Assembly (NCBI GenBank): GCA_963762425.1
Contig: CAVXKY010000024.1
Coordinates: forward strand, 310,001 to 374,000
Source: REEB95 sp963762425
GTDB taxonomy: Bacteria > Pseudomonadota > Alphaproteobacteria > ATCC43930 > CGMCC-115725
DNA: 64,000 nucleotides
Direction: 5' to 3'
Part shown: one piece after another, positions 27,145 to 37,862 of the stretch
Numbering within the stretch: position 1 is the first letter of the stretch
Layout: each line of letters begins with the position of its first letter
Program-made: the position numbers and the translations under genes
Notes under the pieces: generated by a model
Seen by the model: only the letters and a program-made list of their open reading frames with translations
Database searches by the model: none
Told to the model about the DNA's origin: nothing

Positions 27145-30100
27145 TTATTCCGCGGCGGAACGCGCGCCGAGATGCAGCAGGCAGCGGTCGATCCACAACG
27201 CCGTCAGTTTCTCCTCGAGCGCGTTCTGGCCCAAACGATCATGCAGGCATTTGAAATCGACCCGCTCCAGCGGCTGATCCTGGTTGAAGCAGGAAAACAC
27301 CGCGGTTTCGGCGCCGGTGGCCGGGTCCTTCTGCAGTTGGAGGCACTGGGCGCAGATCTCCTTCATCATGCATTGCATCGGCGAGTTGATCGAGGCGATG
27401 GCGCGATTGCCGGGTTTCAACAACGGCTTGAGCATGCCTTCCCGCGCCTGCCCCACCGCGTTCATCATGACGTCCGAGCCGATGACGATGATCCGGTCAA
27501 TCTGATCCAGTGGAATCTGAGTGGGCCCTAGCCCGCCCATTCCATAAGCCGAAATCGCCGCCACGATATTGCCAACGAAGGCGCGGTCCTGCTTGCGGGA
27601 AGGCTGGAAACCCGGCGCCTCGTCGCAGCACCACACCACCGTGTCGGCGCAGGCCTCGATCTCGGCCACCTTGTAACGGTCCGCCACACGCTTGTAGCCG
27701 GCGAAATAGAGCACCTTGGAGCCGTTTTCGCGCAGCGCCTTGCCGATCGACAACAGCACCGCATTGCCCAACCCGCCGCCGGCCAGAAGCACTTTCTCGC
27801 CGGCGGGCGTTTCGGTGGGACTTCCGGTCGGACCCATCAGGATCACCGGATCGCCTTTTTCCAGCAGCATGCAGAGATCGGACGAACCACCCATCTCCAG
27901 GACGATGGTGGAGATCAACCCCTGGTCACGGTCGACCCAGGCGCCGGTCAGCGCCAGGCCTTCCATGGCCAGGCGCGTGCCGTCGATAAACGGGCTTTGG
28001 GTCTCGAAATTCTGCAGGCGGTAGAACTGCCCGGGATGGAAGGCGCGCGCCGCCGCCGGCGCCTTGACCACCACTTCGACGATGGTGGGCGTCAGGCGGA
28101 TCATCTCATGCACCGTGGCGCGCAGTTCGCGGTTGAGAAGCGCCATCAACTCCGCGGGCTTCGGTCCGGCCGGCTTGCGGCGGTGGAGCATGCGGCTCAC
28201 CACCGGATAACCTTGCTTGGCGCCGCCCATCGCCTTCACCACGTTGCCCGAGAATGACGGGTGCAGATCGCCGAAGAAGCTGATGGCGCGGCCATCGGCG
28301 GCAAGGCTCATCAGCACATGCACCGCCGCCGGCTTGGCCACTGGCTCCGGGCTGGCCGGGTTGCCGTCTTCGTCGAGCGCCTGGAAATACTTGCCGTCGA
28401 GCACGACATGGGCCGGGTCCTCGCGGCCCAGCACGGTGTTGGGCTGGGTCCCGGCGGCGACCAGGATGGTGCGCGCCGGAAGGGAAACGCTTTCGGACTT
28501 GGCGGCGCCATGGCGCATCAAGGTGAGCGACGCGGCGTGCCCGAAGCCATCCAATTCCACCGCCTCCGGCGCCAGGCCTTCGGCGAAACGGATGCCCTCT
28601 TCCATCGCCTTGGCCACCTCCTCGTGATTGAGGGTATAGCTCGGCGCGTCGATCAGGCGGCGGCGATAGGCGATGGTGACGCCGCCCCAGCCGTCGATCA
28701 GCTCGATGATCCGGGGTGCGCGGCCCGCGCGTTTGGCCAAATCGCGCTCATGGCGGATGGCCCGGGCATGGGCGATGAAGTCCCCGGCGATGGCTGCATC
28801 CTCGGCGCTCCAGTTTGCGCGCACCGCGCGCTCCCCCCGTTCGGAAACCAGGGTTTCATAACGCTTGAGGAATTTCTCCACCTGCACCGGATAATAGGCG
28901 AGCGATTCCGTGGCGGTATCGATCGCGGTCAACCCGCCGCCGATCACCACCACTGGCAGCCGCACGGTGAGATTGGCCAGGCTCTCGGTCTTGGCCGCGC
29001 CGGTCAACTGCAACGCCATGAGAAAATCCGAGGCCTGGCGCACGCCGCGCGCGAAACCGTTCTTCATCGGCACGATGGTCGGCCGACCGGCGCCGGCGCA
29101 AAGCGCGATGTGGTCGAAGCCCAGCGCGAAGGCGTCGTCGACGGTCAAGGTGCCGCCGAAACGCACGCCGCCGAACATGGCGAATTCCGCGCGCCGTTCC
29201 AGCAGCAGGCGGATGAGTTTGAGAAAATTCTTGTTCCAGCGCACGGTGATTCCGTATTCGGCCACGCCGCCGAAACCGGCCATGACGCGGTCATCGAGCG
29301 ATTCATAAAGCTCGGTCACGTCGCGCACCGGCTTAAAGGCGTGGCGCGATCCCGTCACATCGACGCCGGAAATTTCCTTGGGTAGCGGTTCGATTTTCAG
29401 ACCGTCGATGGCGGCGACATGGTGGCCGTCATTCATTAAATGATGAGAGAGAGTGAATCCTGCTGGGCCCAGCCCGACCACCAGCACCTTGTAGCCGGTT
29501 TCCGACTTGGGCACGGGCCGGCGCAGATTGAGCGGGTTCCAGCGCGTCAGCAGCCCGTAGATCTCGAAGCCCCAAGGCAGATGGAGAACATCCTTGAGCG
29601 TGCGCGTCTCGATCTGCGGAATATCGACCGGCTCCTGCTTCTGATAGATGCAGGATTTCATGCAGTCGTTGCAGATGCGGTGGCCGGTGCCGGCAACCAT
29701 CGGATTGTCGACAATGGCGATCGCCAAGGCGCCGACAGAATATCCCCTCGCCTTGATCATGTTCATCTCGGATATTTTTTCTTCCAGGGGACAGCCGGCG
29801 AGCGTCACCCCGAACGCGCTTTTCTGGAAGACGCCGCTTTTCTTGTCCATGAGGCCGTGGGCACAGCTGTCCTTGCCCTGCTCGTGACACCAGATGCAGT
29901 AATTCGACTGGTCAAGCGCGGCGGTCAATTCCATGCCCGAATCGGTGAGCGCGAAGCCCTCGCGCCGCCGCCACCTTGAAGGCGGAAAGCGTAGCGCGGC
30001 GGTATCTCCCGCCTTGACCGTTTCGGCCGCGATCAGATGCAACGGGTTGGTTTTGTGCGGGACCTTGAACAGCACGCCGTCATGGTGTTTCGTCTTGCCC

Positions 30101-30625
30101 GCCGCAGACAGCGTGGCCCAGGCGGCGTAGCGCGCGGCCAGGTCGAGTTCGGCGGCATGGATCGTTTCGTCGTCCATCCAGCGCGCGACATGCCGGGCAA
30201 AGACCGTTTCGGTCAGGCTTTCGCCAAAAATCTTTTCGAGATCGCGCGCCAGGCTCGGACCGTCGAGCGCGGCCGCCTGCTCCGGCCCCAATCCCTTGAC
30301 CGCGCGGCGCTGAACGAAGAGCCGTTTGACCGCGTAGAGCGGAGTCGAGAGCGTCGTGGCTCGCCTGAAGCGTGCGCATCTCGCTGGATATCCCGAAAAG
30401 ATATCCTACGAAATCTTCCAGATGCGGCGCGAGTTCGACCAGCAGGTCGGATTCCGCCTTGATGTCGAGCGCCTCGGGATTGGCCCGCGCGGTTGCGAGG
30501 CGTTCGGCCAATGCGGCGTCGCCGGATTTGAGGTGAGCGAGGAAAGCCGCGTCGAGCCGCATCAGCCCCTCGCGCCGGTACAAATCCTCGAAAGCCAGTC
30601 CGTGTTTGAGATTGAGTTCAGTCAT
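27145..30625 (-). CDS. Single-chain GltD/NfnB-like plus PyrK/NfnA-like flavoprotein, one frameshift
   Basis: About 1160 residues. N-terminal helical domain (1-200), then two Cys clusters: CIWCHEQGKDSC near residue 242 and CNDCMKSC near 320, which should bind Fe-S clusters. A GltD-type FAD/NADPH half follows (VVGLGPAGFTLSHHL near 380, VVIGGGLTAIDTATES near 560, AAGTQPNTVLGRED near 700). The last 320 residues are a PyrK/ferredoxin-reductase-type half with FHPGQFYRLQ, LLAGGGLGNAVLL and a 2Fe-2S motif C-x4-C-x2-C...C (QCMMKEICAQC, FSCFNQ). The two halves match NfnB and NfnA of bifurcating transhydrogenases, here in one chain. The frame changes near 30335. The physiological role is unproven. Confidence 0.8.
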
Positions 30626-30682
30626 TGCAATGCAGTATCGGTGGAACGCGCCGTCGATATAACCCCAATTTTCCTGTGGAAG

Positions 30683-30695
30683 TGGAACGATTCCA
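30683..30695. promoter_or_regulatory. Inverted repeat TGGAA-N3-TTCCA, possible operator
   Basis: Perfect 5-bp arms, extended by GGAA...TTCC on both sides, about 58 bases upstream of the start of the large oxidoreductase gene at 30625. It could be a repressor or activator site; no regulator is identified. Confidence 0.35.
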
Positions 30696-30758
30696 TTCCT
30701 GAACGGCGGTGCTTTCTACGCGAGCACACGGCTTATGCCAAGACGCTGATTGTCGCGT

Positions 30759-32342
30759 TCAATAGCCGAGCGCCATGCCGTCCTTGCGCGGATCGGAGCC
30801 GCCGGTGAGAGTGCCCTTGTCGTGGTCGATCCAGATCGCCTGCGCCCCGCCCAACGGCTTATCCACCCGCACGATCCTGTGGCCGCGCCGCGTTAAATCC
30901 TGTGCGACGTCTTCCGCAATGCCGTGTTCCAGTTGCAGCACGCCGTCGAAGGCGAAGCTGCGCGGCACTTCGGCCGCCGCTTGCGGGTCGAGGCCGCGGT
31001 CGAATATTTGCGACAGATAATGCGCGTGGCCGTTGGCCTGGAAATGGCCGCCCATCACGCCGAAAGGCATCACCGCCTTGCCATGCTTCATCACCATGCC
31101 GGGGATGATGGTATGCAGTGGCCGCTTGCCGGGCGCGATGGCGTTGGGATGGCCGGGCGTCGTGCGGAAGGTCTTGCCCCGGCTGTGCAACAGCACGCCG
31201 CTCTTGGGCGCCAAAATCCCGGAACCGAATTCATCGAACAGCGAATTGATGAAGGAGACGGCGTTGCGCGCACGGTCGACGACGCAGAGATAGACCGTGT
31301 GCTTGTGCTCCACTTCGTCCCAGAATACCGGCTCGGAGGCGCGGTCGAGCCTGATCTTGGCGCGCACCCCGGCGGCATAGCTATCGGACAGCAAGCGCTC
31401 GATCGGCACTTTCGTATGAGTGGGATCGCCGAAAAAGGCGTCGCGCGCGCGATAGGCCGCCTTGGCCGCCTCGGCGTGAAGATGAATCCGGTCGGCAACG
31501 GAGAATTTATCGCCGCCCAGATCGTAGCCTTCGAGCGTCCGGAGCATCATCAGCGCGCCCAGGCCCTGACCGTTGGGCGGGCATTCGAACACCTGGTGGC
31601 CGCGATAGGACGCCGAAATCGGCTCGACATATTCGCTTTTCTGCGCCGCGAAATCCTCGAGCGTGTGCAAGCCGCCCAAGGCGTTGAGCTTGGCGACGAT
31701 GTCTTGCGCGACAGGACCTTCGTAAAATCCCGCGCGGCCTTGCTTGACGATGCGTTTCAGGGTCTCGGCCAGCGCCGGCAGCCGCAAGGTCTGACCCAGG
31801 CCGAGAATTCTGCCGCCGGGCGCGAACACCGCAGCCGCATCTGGGTCGGCCATGACGTTCTGCTTGTAATTGGCGAAGTCCCAGGCGACGCGCGGCGTAA
31901 GATTGACGCCGCGCTCGGCGAGCGCGATCCCCGGCCGGAACAGTTCGGCGAGATCCTTGCTGCCGTAATCGTGGTGCAGGGTGAGCCAGGCATCGACCGA
32001 TCCGGGCACGGTGACGGCATGGGGCGAATTGAAGGGAATTGTCTCCATGCCGCGCTCGGCGAACCATTCCGCCTTGGCCTTGGCCGGCGCGCGGCCGGAA
32101 CCGTTCAAGGCCTTGGGCAATCCCGATTTGGGCGAATAGAGCACGAAACAATCGCCGCCGGTGCCGGTCATTTGCGGCTCGGCCACGCAGAGCAGGACGG
32201 CCGCCGCGACCGCCGCGTCCACCGCGTTGCCGCCGGCGCGCAACACCTCGATCGCCGCCAGCGTCGCCAGCGGATGCGAGGTCGCCGCCATGGCCTCGCC
32301 CGAAATCGCCGGCGAACGGCTCAGCTGTTGAAAATCGCGCAT
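30759..32342 (-). CDS. ggt: Gamma-glutamyltransferase family protein
   Basis: 527 residues from ATG 32342 (GGGGAATGGA ahead). GGTs hydrolyse or transfer the gamma-glutamyl group of glutathione and relatives. Seen: AATSHPLATLAAIEVLRAGGNAVDAA, VAEPQMTGTGGDCFVLY, a glycine-rich SPHAVTVPGSVDAW, ECPPNGQGLGALMML, the autoprocessing Thr near residue 349 in HKHTVYLCVVD (N-terminus of the small subunit) and MPFGVMGGHFQANGHAHYLS. No signal peptide is visible, so this is more like the cytoplasmic acylase/GGT-like branch than the periplasmic enzyme. A terminator-like hairpin lies in its leader. Confidence 0.88.
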   Translation of the reverse strand: MRDFQQLSRSPAISGEAMAATSHPLATLAAIEVLRAGGNAVDAAVAAAVLLCVAEPQMTGTGGDCFVLYSPKSGLPKALNGSGRAPAKAKAEWFAERGMETIPFNSPHAVTVPGSVDAWLTLHHDYGSKDLAELFRPGIALAERGVNLTPRVAWDFANYKQNVMADPDAAAVFAPGGRILGLGQTLRLPALAETLKRIVKQGRAGFYEGPVAQDIVAKLNALGGLHTLEDFAAQKSEYVEPISASYRGHQVFECPPNGQGLGALMMLRTLEGYDLGGDKFSVADRIHLHAEAAKAAYRARDAFFGDPTHTKVPIERLLSDSYAAGVRAKIRLDRASEPVFWDEVEHKHTVYLCVVDRARNAVSFINSLFDEFGSGILAPKSGVLLHSRGKTFRTTPGHPNAIAPGKRPLHTIIPGMVMKHGKAVMPFGVMGGHFQANGHAHYLSQIFDRGLDPQAAAEVPRSFAFDGVLQLEHGIAEDVAQDLTRRGHRIVRVDKPLGGAQAIWIDHDKGTLTGGSDPRKDGMALGY

Positions 32343-32352
32343 TCCATTCCCC

Positions 32353-32409
32353 AAAAAAGCCCGTATCCATGCCACCCGCGGACATGGCGAAGCAAGGGCC
32401 ATGATACGG
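32353..32409 (-). terminator. Terminator-like hairpin in the ggt leader (possible attenuator)
   Basis: Read on the minus strand, CCGTATCATGGCC (32409-32397) pairs with GGCATGGATACGG (32373-32361): seven perfect pairs, then five more with two bulges. The hairpin is followed directly by GC and six T residues at 32358-32353. The ggt start codon is only about 11 bases further. No minus-strand gene lies upstream, so it would act on ggt's own transcript. Confidence 0.5.
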
Positions 32410-32472
32410 CTTGCCGCGCGCCGCCGCCTTCCCTAACGTCGCGGCTTTCCAGCAACCGGGAGGAGATTGCCC

Positions 32473-32865
32473 ATGTCCGCCGCTCAACCGAATTCGCCGC
32501 TGTTCGCCAAGGGCCTTGCCGTGCGCCGCGAGGTGCTGGGCGCCGATTACGTGGACAAGTCGCTGGCCGATTCCGACGACTTCATGATGGCGTTCCAGAA
32601 GCTCACCACCGAATATTGCTGGGGCGAGGTTTGGTCGCGGCCCGGCCTGCCGCGCAAAACCCGCTCGATGCTCAATCTTGCCATGCTCACCGCGCTCAAC
32701 CGCCCGGCCGAGCTCAAGCTGCATCTGCGCGGCGCGCTCGCCAACGGCGTCACCATCGAGGAGATCAAGGAGATATTCCTCCAGACGGCGATCTATTGCG
32801 GCATTCCGGCGGCGCTGGAAAGCTTCAAGACCGCGCGCGAGGTGTTCAAGGAGCGCGCACGCTGA
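32473..32865 (+). CDS. pcaC: 4-carboxymuconolactone decarboxylase family protein
   Basis: 130 residues from ATG 32473 with a GGGAGGAGATTGCCC site. The family motifs are LFAKGLAVRREVLGADYVD, a helix with FQKLTTEYCWGEVWSRPGLPRKTRSML, the NRPAELKLHLRGALANG helix and the conserved EEIKEIFLQTAIYCGIPAALE. This is the arrangement of PcaC, which decarboxylates 4-carboxymuconolactone in the protocatechuate branch of the beta-ketoadipate pathway. Presence of pcaF- and pcaIJ-like genes next to it supports this. pcaGH, pcaB and pcaD are not in the window, so the pathway may be completed elsewhere. Confidence 0.82.
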   Translation: MSAAQPNSPLFAKGLAVRREVLGADYVDKSLADSDDFMMAFQKLTTEYCWGEVWSRPGLPRKTRSMLNLAMLTALNRPAELKLHLRGALANGVTIEEIKEIFLQTAIYCGIPAALESFKTAREVFKERAR

Positions 32866-32939
32866 CGCGCGCCTGACATGCCGCGATGGCGCTTGTGGCA
32901 AGAGGCGGTTTTGCCTAAGTTCCGCCCGGGAGATTTGCC

Positions 32940-34153
<1,214 letters not shown>

Positions 34154-34157
<4 letters not shown>

Positions 34158-34825
34158 ACCGCCGGCGCGCTGAGTTTCTTCCAGTCATTGGCGAGAGACA
34201 GTTTCGGCTCGGTGAGCTTTTGCAACTGGGCGAGATCGAGCCCGTCTACCATCTCGCGCACCACCAGCCCGTCCTCGGTCACGTCGATCACCGCCAGATT
34301 GGTATAGATGCGGCTGACGCATTTTGCGGCTGTCAGCGGGTAGGTGCAGCTCCTCTTGATGCGAGGGCTCCCTTCCTTGGTGGTGTGCTCCAGAAGAATG
34401 CGCACTTCTTTCGCGCCCACCGCTAAATCCATCGCGCCGCCCACGCCCGGCACCGCCTGCGGATCGTTGGTGATCCAGTTGGCGAGATCGCCTGCTTCCG
34501 ACACTTCGAGGGCGCCCAGCATCGCCAGATCGATATGCCCGCCGCGGATCATCAGGAAGGCGTCGTTGTGGTGAAAATAGCAGCCGCCGGTCACCAGGGT
34601 GACGAGCTGCTTGCTGGCGTTGATCAGGTCGGGATCTTCCTGGCCCTTGGCCGGCGCCGGCCCCATGCCGAGCAGTCCGTTCTCGCTGTGGAAGATGATC
34701 TCGCGCCCGGCCGGGATGTAGTCCGCGCACAGCGTCGGCAGGCCGATGCCGAGATTGACCACGGCGCCGCTCTCTATGTCCTGCGCGGCGCGCCACGCCA
34801 TCTGGCGGCGGGACAAGGGCTGCAT
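34154..34825 (-). CDS. pcaJ: 3-oxoacid/3-oxoadipate CoA-transferase subunit B
   Basis: 223 residues; the beta subunit of a two-chain class I CoA transferase (succinyl-CoA to 3-oxoadipate or acetoacetate). The catalytic Glu lies in FHSENGLLGMGPAP; AVVNLGIGLPTL, TGGCYFHHNDAFLMIRGGH, LGALEVSEAGDLANW and VPGVGGAMDLAVGAKEV are all present. It starts 13 bases after the stop of subunit A with a GGGGGGAGAG site. The neighbour PcaF suggests PcaJ; the PHB context of the operon makes an acetoacetate enzyme (SCOT) possible. Confidence 0.88.
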
Positions 34826-34838
34826 GATCTCTCCCCCC

Positions 34839-35498
34839 TTATACCACGACCAGGCGGTCGACGAAGATGCCGGGCGTGACGATGGTTTCGGGGTCGAGCG
34901 TACCCAGCTCGACCACCTCCGATACCTGCGCCACGGTGAGCGATGCCGCCGCCGCCATCACCGGATTGAAATTCCGCGCGGATTTCCGGTAGACCAGATT
35001 GCCCCAACGGTCGCCCTTGAGGCCGCGGATCAGCGCCACGTCGCCTTTGAGCGGCTTCTCCAGTACATGCAGCCGGCCGTCGATTTGCTTGGTCTCCTTG
35101 CCGGCGGAGAGTTTGGTTCCCGCCGCGGTCGGCGTATAGAAGCCGCCGATCCCCGCCGCCGCGGCGCGCATGCGCTCCGACAACGTGCCTTGCGGCACGA
35201 GTTCCAGCTCGATCTTGCCGGCCTTGTAGGCCGCTTCGAACACATGCGCATCGGTGGTGCGCGGATAGGAGCAGATCACCTTCCTGACCAGGCCCGCCAA
35301 AATCAGCGCGGCGATGCCGGTCTTGCCGGTGCCGGCGTTGTTGGCGACGATGATGAGGTCCTTCACGCCGAGCGGGATCAGCGCCTCGGTCAATTCGATC
35401 GGCTCGCCCACCGAGCCGAAGCCGGCGACCAGCACGGTCGAACCGCTCTTGATCCCCGCCACCGCGGCGGCGAGGTTCTTCACCCGCTTGTCGATCAT
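34839..35498 (-). CDS. pcaI: 3-oxoacid/3-oxoadipate CoA-transferase subunit A
   Basis: 219 residues, the alpha subunit partner of the gene downstream. The CoA-binding motif VLVAGFGSVGEPIELTEAL and the segments IIVANNAGTGKTGIAALI, ELELVPQGTLSERMRAA, GGFYTPTAAGT and VALIRGLKGDRWGNLVYRK are those of PcaI/ScoA. Its ATG at 35498 comes one base after the stop of the BKACE gene (TGACATG), so the two are almost certainly co-translated, and it is followed closely by pcaJ. Confidence 0.88.
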   Translation of the reverse strand: MIDKRVKNLAAAVAGIKSGSTVLVAGFGSVGEPIELTEALIPLGVKDLIIVANNAGTGKTGIAALILAGLVRKVICSYPRTTDAHVFEAAYKAGKIELELVPQGTLSERMRAAAAGIGGFYTPTAAGTKLSAGKETKQIDGRLHVLEKPLKGDVALIRGLKGDRWGNLVYRKSARNFNPVMAAAASLTVAQVSEVVELGTLDPETIVTPGIFVDRLVVV

Positions 35499-35499
35499 G

Positions 35500-36435
35500 T
35501 CAGAAGGTTACCCGGTCGCCGCCCTTGAGCGACAGCATCACGCGCGCTTCCTTGGCCGAGGCGATTTCGAGCGACAAGTTTTCCAATATGAGACGGATGC
35601 GCCGCACCTGCTCTGCGTTCGATTGGGCGAGTTTGCCCTTGCCGATATAAAGCGAATCCTCGAGCCCGACGCGCACATTGCCGCCCATGATCGCGCCCAT
35701 GGTGATGAGCGGCAGCTGGTGACGGCCGGCGGCCAGGATCGACCAATAAAATTGATCGCCGAACAGCTTGTCGGCGATGCGTTTCATGTGACTCAGATTG
35801 TCGGGATCGGCGCCGATGCCGCCCAATATGCCGAAGATGGTCTGGACGAAGAGCGGCGGCTTGACCAGCTTGCGGTCGAGGAAATGGGCGAGCGTGTAGA
35901 GGTGGCCCACGTCGTAACATTCGAATTCGAAGCGCGTGCCGTGGCCTTCGCCGATATCTTTCAGGATGCGCTCGATGTCCTTGAAGGTGTTCTTGAAGAT
36001 GAAGTCGCGTGTCATCTCCAGGTATTTCGGCTCCCAGTCATATTTGAATTCCTTGTAGCGGCCAAGCATGGGATAGAGCCCGAAATTCATCGAGCCCATG
36101 TTGAGCGAGCACATCTCGGGCGATGCCTTCATCGGCGCGGCCAGGCGCTCCTCCACCGTCATGTTGTGGCCGCCGCCGGTGGTGATGTTGATGACCGCGT
36201 CGCAGGCCTGCTTGATGCGGGGCAGGAATTGCATGAACACGGCGGGATCGGGCGTCGGCCGCCCGTCCTTGGGATCGCGGGCGTGGAGATGGAGAATGGC
36301 GGCGCCGGCCTCGGCCGCCTCGATCGCCTGCTTCGCCACCTCGTCCGGCGTCAGCGGCAGATGGGGGCTCATGGTCGGCGTATGAATCGACCCCGTCACC
36401 GCGCAGGTGATGATGACCTTGCCCGAACGCGCCAT
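35500..36435 (-). CDS. BKACE family beta-keto acid cleavage enzyme
   Basis: 311 residues of the DUF849/BKACE family, zinc enzymes that condense a beta-keto acid with acetyl-CoA to give acetoacetate and a CoA ester (first known for 3-keto-5-aminohexanoate in lysine fermentation). Metal ligands His49 and His51 lie in AAILHLHARDPKDGRP; INITTGGGHNMTVEERL, EMCSLNMGSMNFG, GILGGIGADPDNL and ITMGAIMGGNVRVGLEDSLY complete the set. The ribosome-binding site is GGGGAGGG. Position upstream of the CoA-transferase pair is common and suggests that the released acetoacetate is activated by it. Which keto acid is cleaved cannot be told. Confidence 0.9.
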   Translation of the reverse strand: MARSGKVIITCAVTGSIHTPTMSPHLPLTPDEVAKQAIEAAEAGAAILHLHARDPKDGRPTPDPAVFMQFLPRIKQACDAVINITTGGGHNMTVEERLAAPMKASPEMCSLNMGSMNFGLYPMLGRYKEFKYDWEPKYLEMTRDFIFKNTFKDIERILKDIGEGHGTRFEFECYDVGHLYTLAHFLDRKLVKPPLFVQTIFGILGGIGADPDNLSHMKRIADKLFGDQFYWSILAAGRHQLPLITMGAIMGGNVRVGLEDSLYIGKGKLAQSNAEQVRRIRLILENLSLEIASAKEARVMLSLKGGDRVTF

Positions 36436-36483
36436 GTATCCCTCCCCGCCGGCCCCGCCTTTTGAGGGCCTTATCTTTTATAT

Positions 36484-37704
36484 CTAGTCGTGGGCGTGGA
36501 TGAAATCCCGCAATTGCGGATAGATCTCTTCGCGCCAACGCCGTCCGTTGAACACGCCGTAGTGGCCGACCTTGGGCTGAACATGGCGCCGCTTCTTGCG
36601 CGATTTCAGCCCGGTGAGCAATTCATGCGCGGCCGACGTTTGACCAACCGCGCAAATGTCGTCGTTCTCGCCCTCGATGGTCAAGAGCGCGGTGCGTGCG
36701 ATCGCCTTGGGCTCCACCTTCCGCCCGCGCGTGACGAACCGGCCCAGCGGCAGGGAATGATCCTGGAACACGTGCTTCACCGTTTGCAGATAGAAATCGG
36801 CCGACAAATCCATGACCGACATGTATTCGTCGTAGAATTTCTTGGTCGCGCCCGCGCTTTCGCCGTCGCCTTCGACCAGGTGGCGGAACAGATCGACATG
36901 GGCGGTGACGTGGTGGTCGAGATTCATGGTCATGAACCCGGCCAGTTGTACGAACCCGGGATAGACCCTGCGGAAAGCCCCGGGATAGCGCGCCGGCACC
37001 GTGGCGATGACGTTGCGTTCGAACCATTCGAGCGAGCGCGTGGTGGCAAGCCGGTTGACGGAAGTGGGATTGACGCGGGTGTCGATCGGCCCGCCCATCA
37101 GGGTCATGCTTTTGGGCTGGTCGGGGTCACGCTCCGCCGCCATCAGCGCCACCGCCGCCAGCACCGGCACCGAGGGCTGGCACACCGCGATGACATGCAA
37201 ATCGGGCGCGAGTTCCCGCATGAAGGCGATCATCAGGTCGATGTGATCGTCCAGGTCGAAGCGGCCATAGAGCATCGGTACTTTGCGCGCGTTGGTCCAG
37301 TCCGTGATGTAGACATCGTGATCCTGGAGCAGCGTTTCGACGGTCCCCCGCAGCAACGTGGCGAAATGGCCCGAGAGCGGCGCCACCACCAGGATGCGCG
37401 GCCCCGGGTGCTTGACGTTTTCCTTTTTGAAGTGGAGCAGCGTGCAAAAGGGATGGCGCGCCACCACCGTCTCGTTCACCGCCACGATCTTGCCGGAAAT
37501 CTCGACGCTCTTGATGCCGAAATCCGGACGCTCGTGTCCCATGCCGGCGCGCGCCACCATCTCGCAGGCGGCGGCGGCGCTGCGCACCATCGGATGATAA
37601 GCAAAAAGCGGCCAGGGCTGCGACAGCAGGCCGCGCGCGGTCTCCGCCAGGAAGCGGAGCGGGGCCAGGGCGTCGCTTTGCGCCTGATAGGTTTCGTACA
37701 GCAC
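36484..37704 (-). CDS. phaZ: Intracellular polyhydroxyalkanoate depolymerase
   Basis: 406 residues from GTG 37704 (TTG 37707 also possible; AGGGGGAA lies 12-15 bases ahead). The intracellular PHB depolymerase pattern is clear: LYETYQAQSDALAPLRFLAE at the N-terminus, ILVVAPLSGHFATLLRGTVE, DVYITDWTNARKVP, and the nucleophile elbow with Cys176 in VIAVCQPSVPVLAA. These are followed by MTLMGGPIDTR and the C-terminal QPKVGHYGVFNGRRW with the catalytic His. It releases 3-hydroxybutyrate from PHB granules. It heads a likely operon with BKACE and the CoA transferase, and is divergent from a PAS kinase; PhaR-like palindromes lie between them. Confidence 0.9.
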   Translation of the reverse strand: MLYETYQAQSDALAPLRFLAETARGLLSQPWPLFAYHPMVRSAAAACEMVARAGMGHERPDFGIKSVEISGKIVAVNETVVARHPFCTLLHFKKENVKHPGPRILVVAPLSGHFATLLRGTVETLLQDHDVYITDWTNARKVPMLYGRFDLDDHIDLMIAFMRELAPDLHVIAVCQPSVPVLAAVALMAAERDPDQPKSMTLMGGPIDTRVNPTSVNRLATTRSLEWFERNVIATVPARYPGAFRRVYPGFVQLAGFMTMNLDHHVTAHVDLFRHLVEGDGESAGATKKFYDEYMSVMDLSADFYLQTVKHVFQDHSLPLGRFVTRGRKVEPKAIARTALLTIEGENDDICAVGQTSAAHELLTGLKSRKKRRHVQPKVGHYGVFNGRRWREEIYPQLRDFIHAHD

Positions 37705-37749
37705 CAACCGGGTCTAGTTCCCCCTATTGCCGGGGTCAAGCACGCAAAT

Positions 37750-37848
37750 ATTGCAGCGCAATAAAAGGCCCTTTTTGTTCCCAATTCGTGAGCATTCATG
37801 GCCCATTAACTCAAATAAGACAAGTTTACGCGGATATTGCAGCTGCAA
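37750..37848. promoter_or_regulatory. Two TGC/GCA palindromes, PhaR-like operators
   Basis: ATTGCAGCGCAAT (37750-37762) and TTGCAGCTGCAA (37837-37848) are perfect or near-perfect palindromes built from TTGC...GCAA, and both sit in the repeat ATATTGCAGC. PhaR/AniA regulators of PHB metabolism are known to bind TGC-N3-GCA-type sequences. The first site is about 45 bases upstream of phaZ, as expected for an operator. The assignment is inference. Confidence 0.5.
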
Positions 37849-37862
37849 GTCGAGTTCGGTTG

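Noticed and set aside
25919..30625. tRNA or other RNA gene in the gaps around bpt
   Set aside because: The gaps are 63-131 bases and no cloverleaf or conserved T-loop sequence could be seen.
37763..37777. Terminator AAAAGG-C-CCTTTTT
   Set aside because: The loop would be one base and the stem A/T rich; it is better seen as a small palindrome in the intergenic region.
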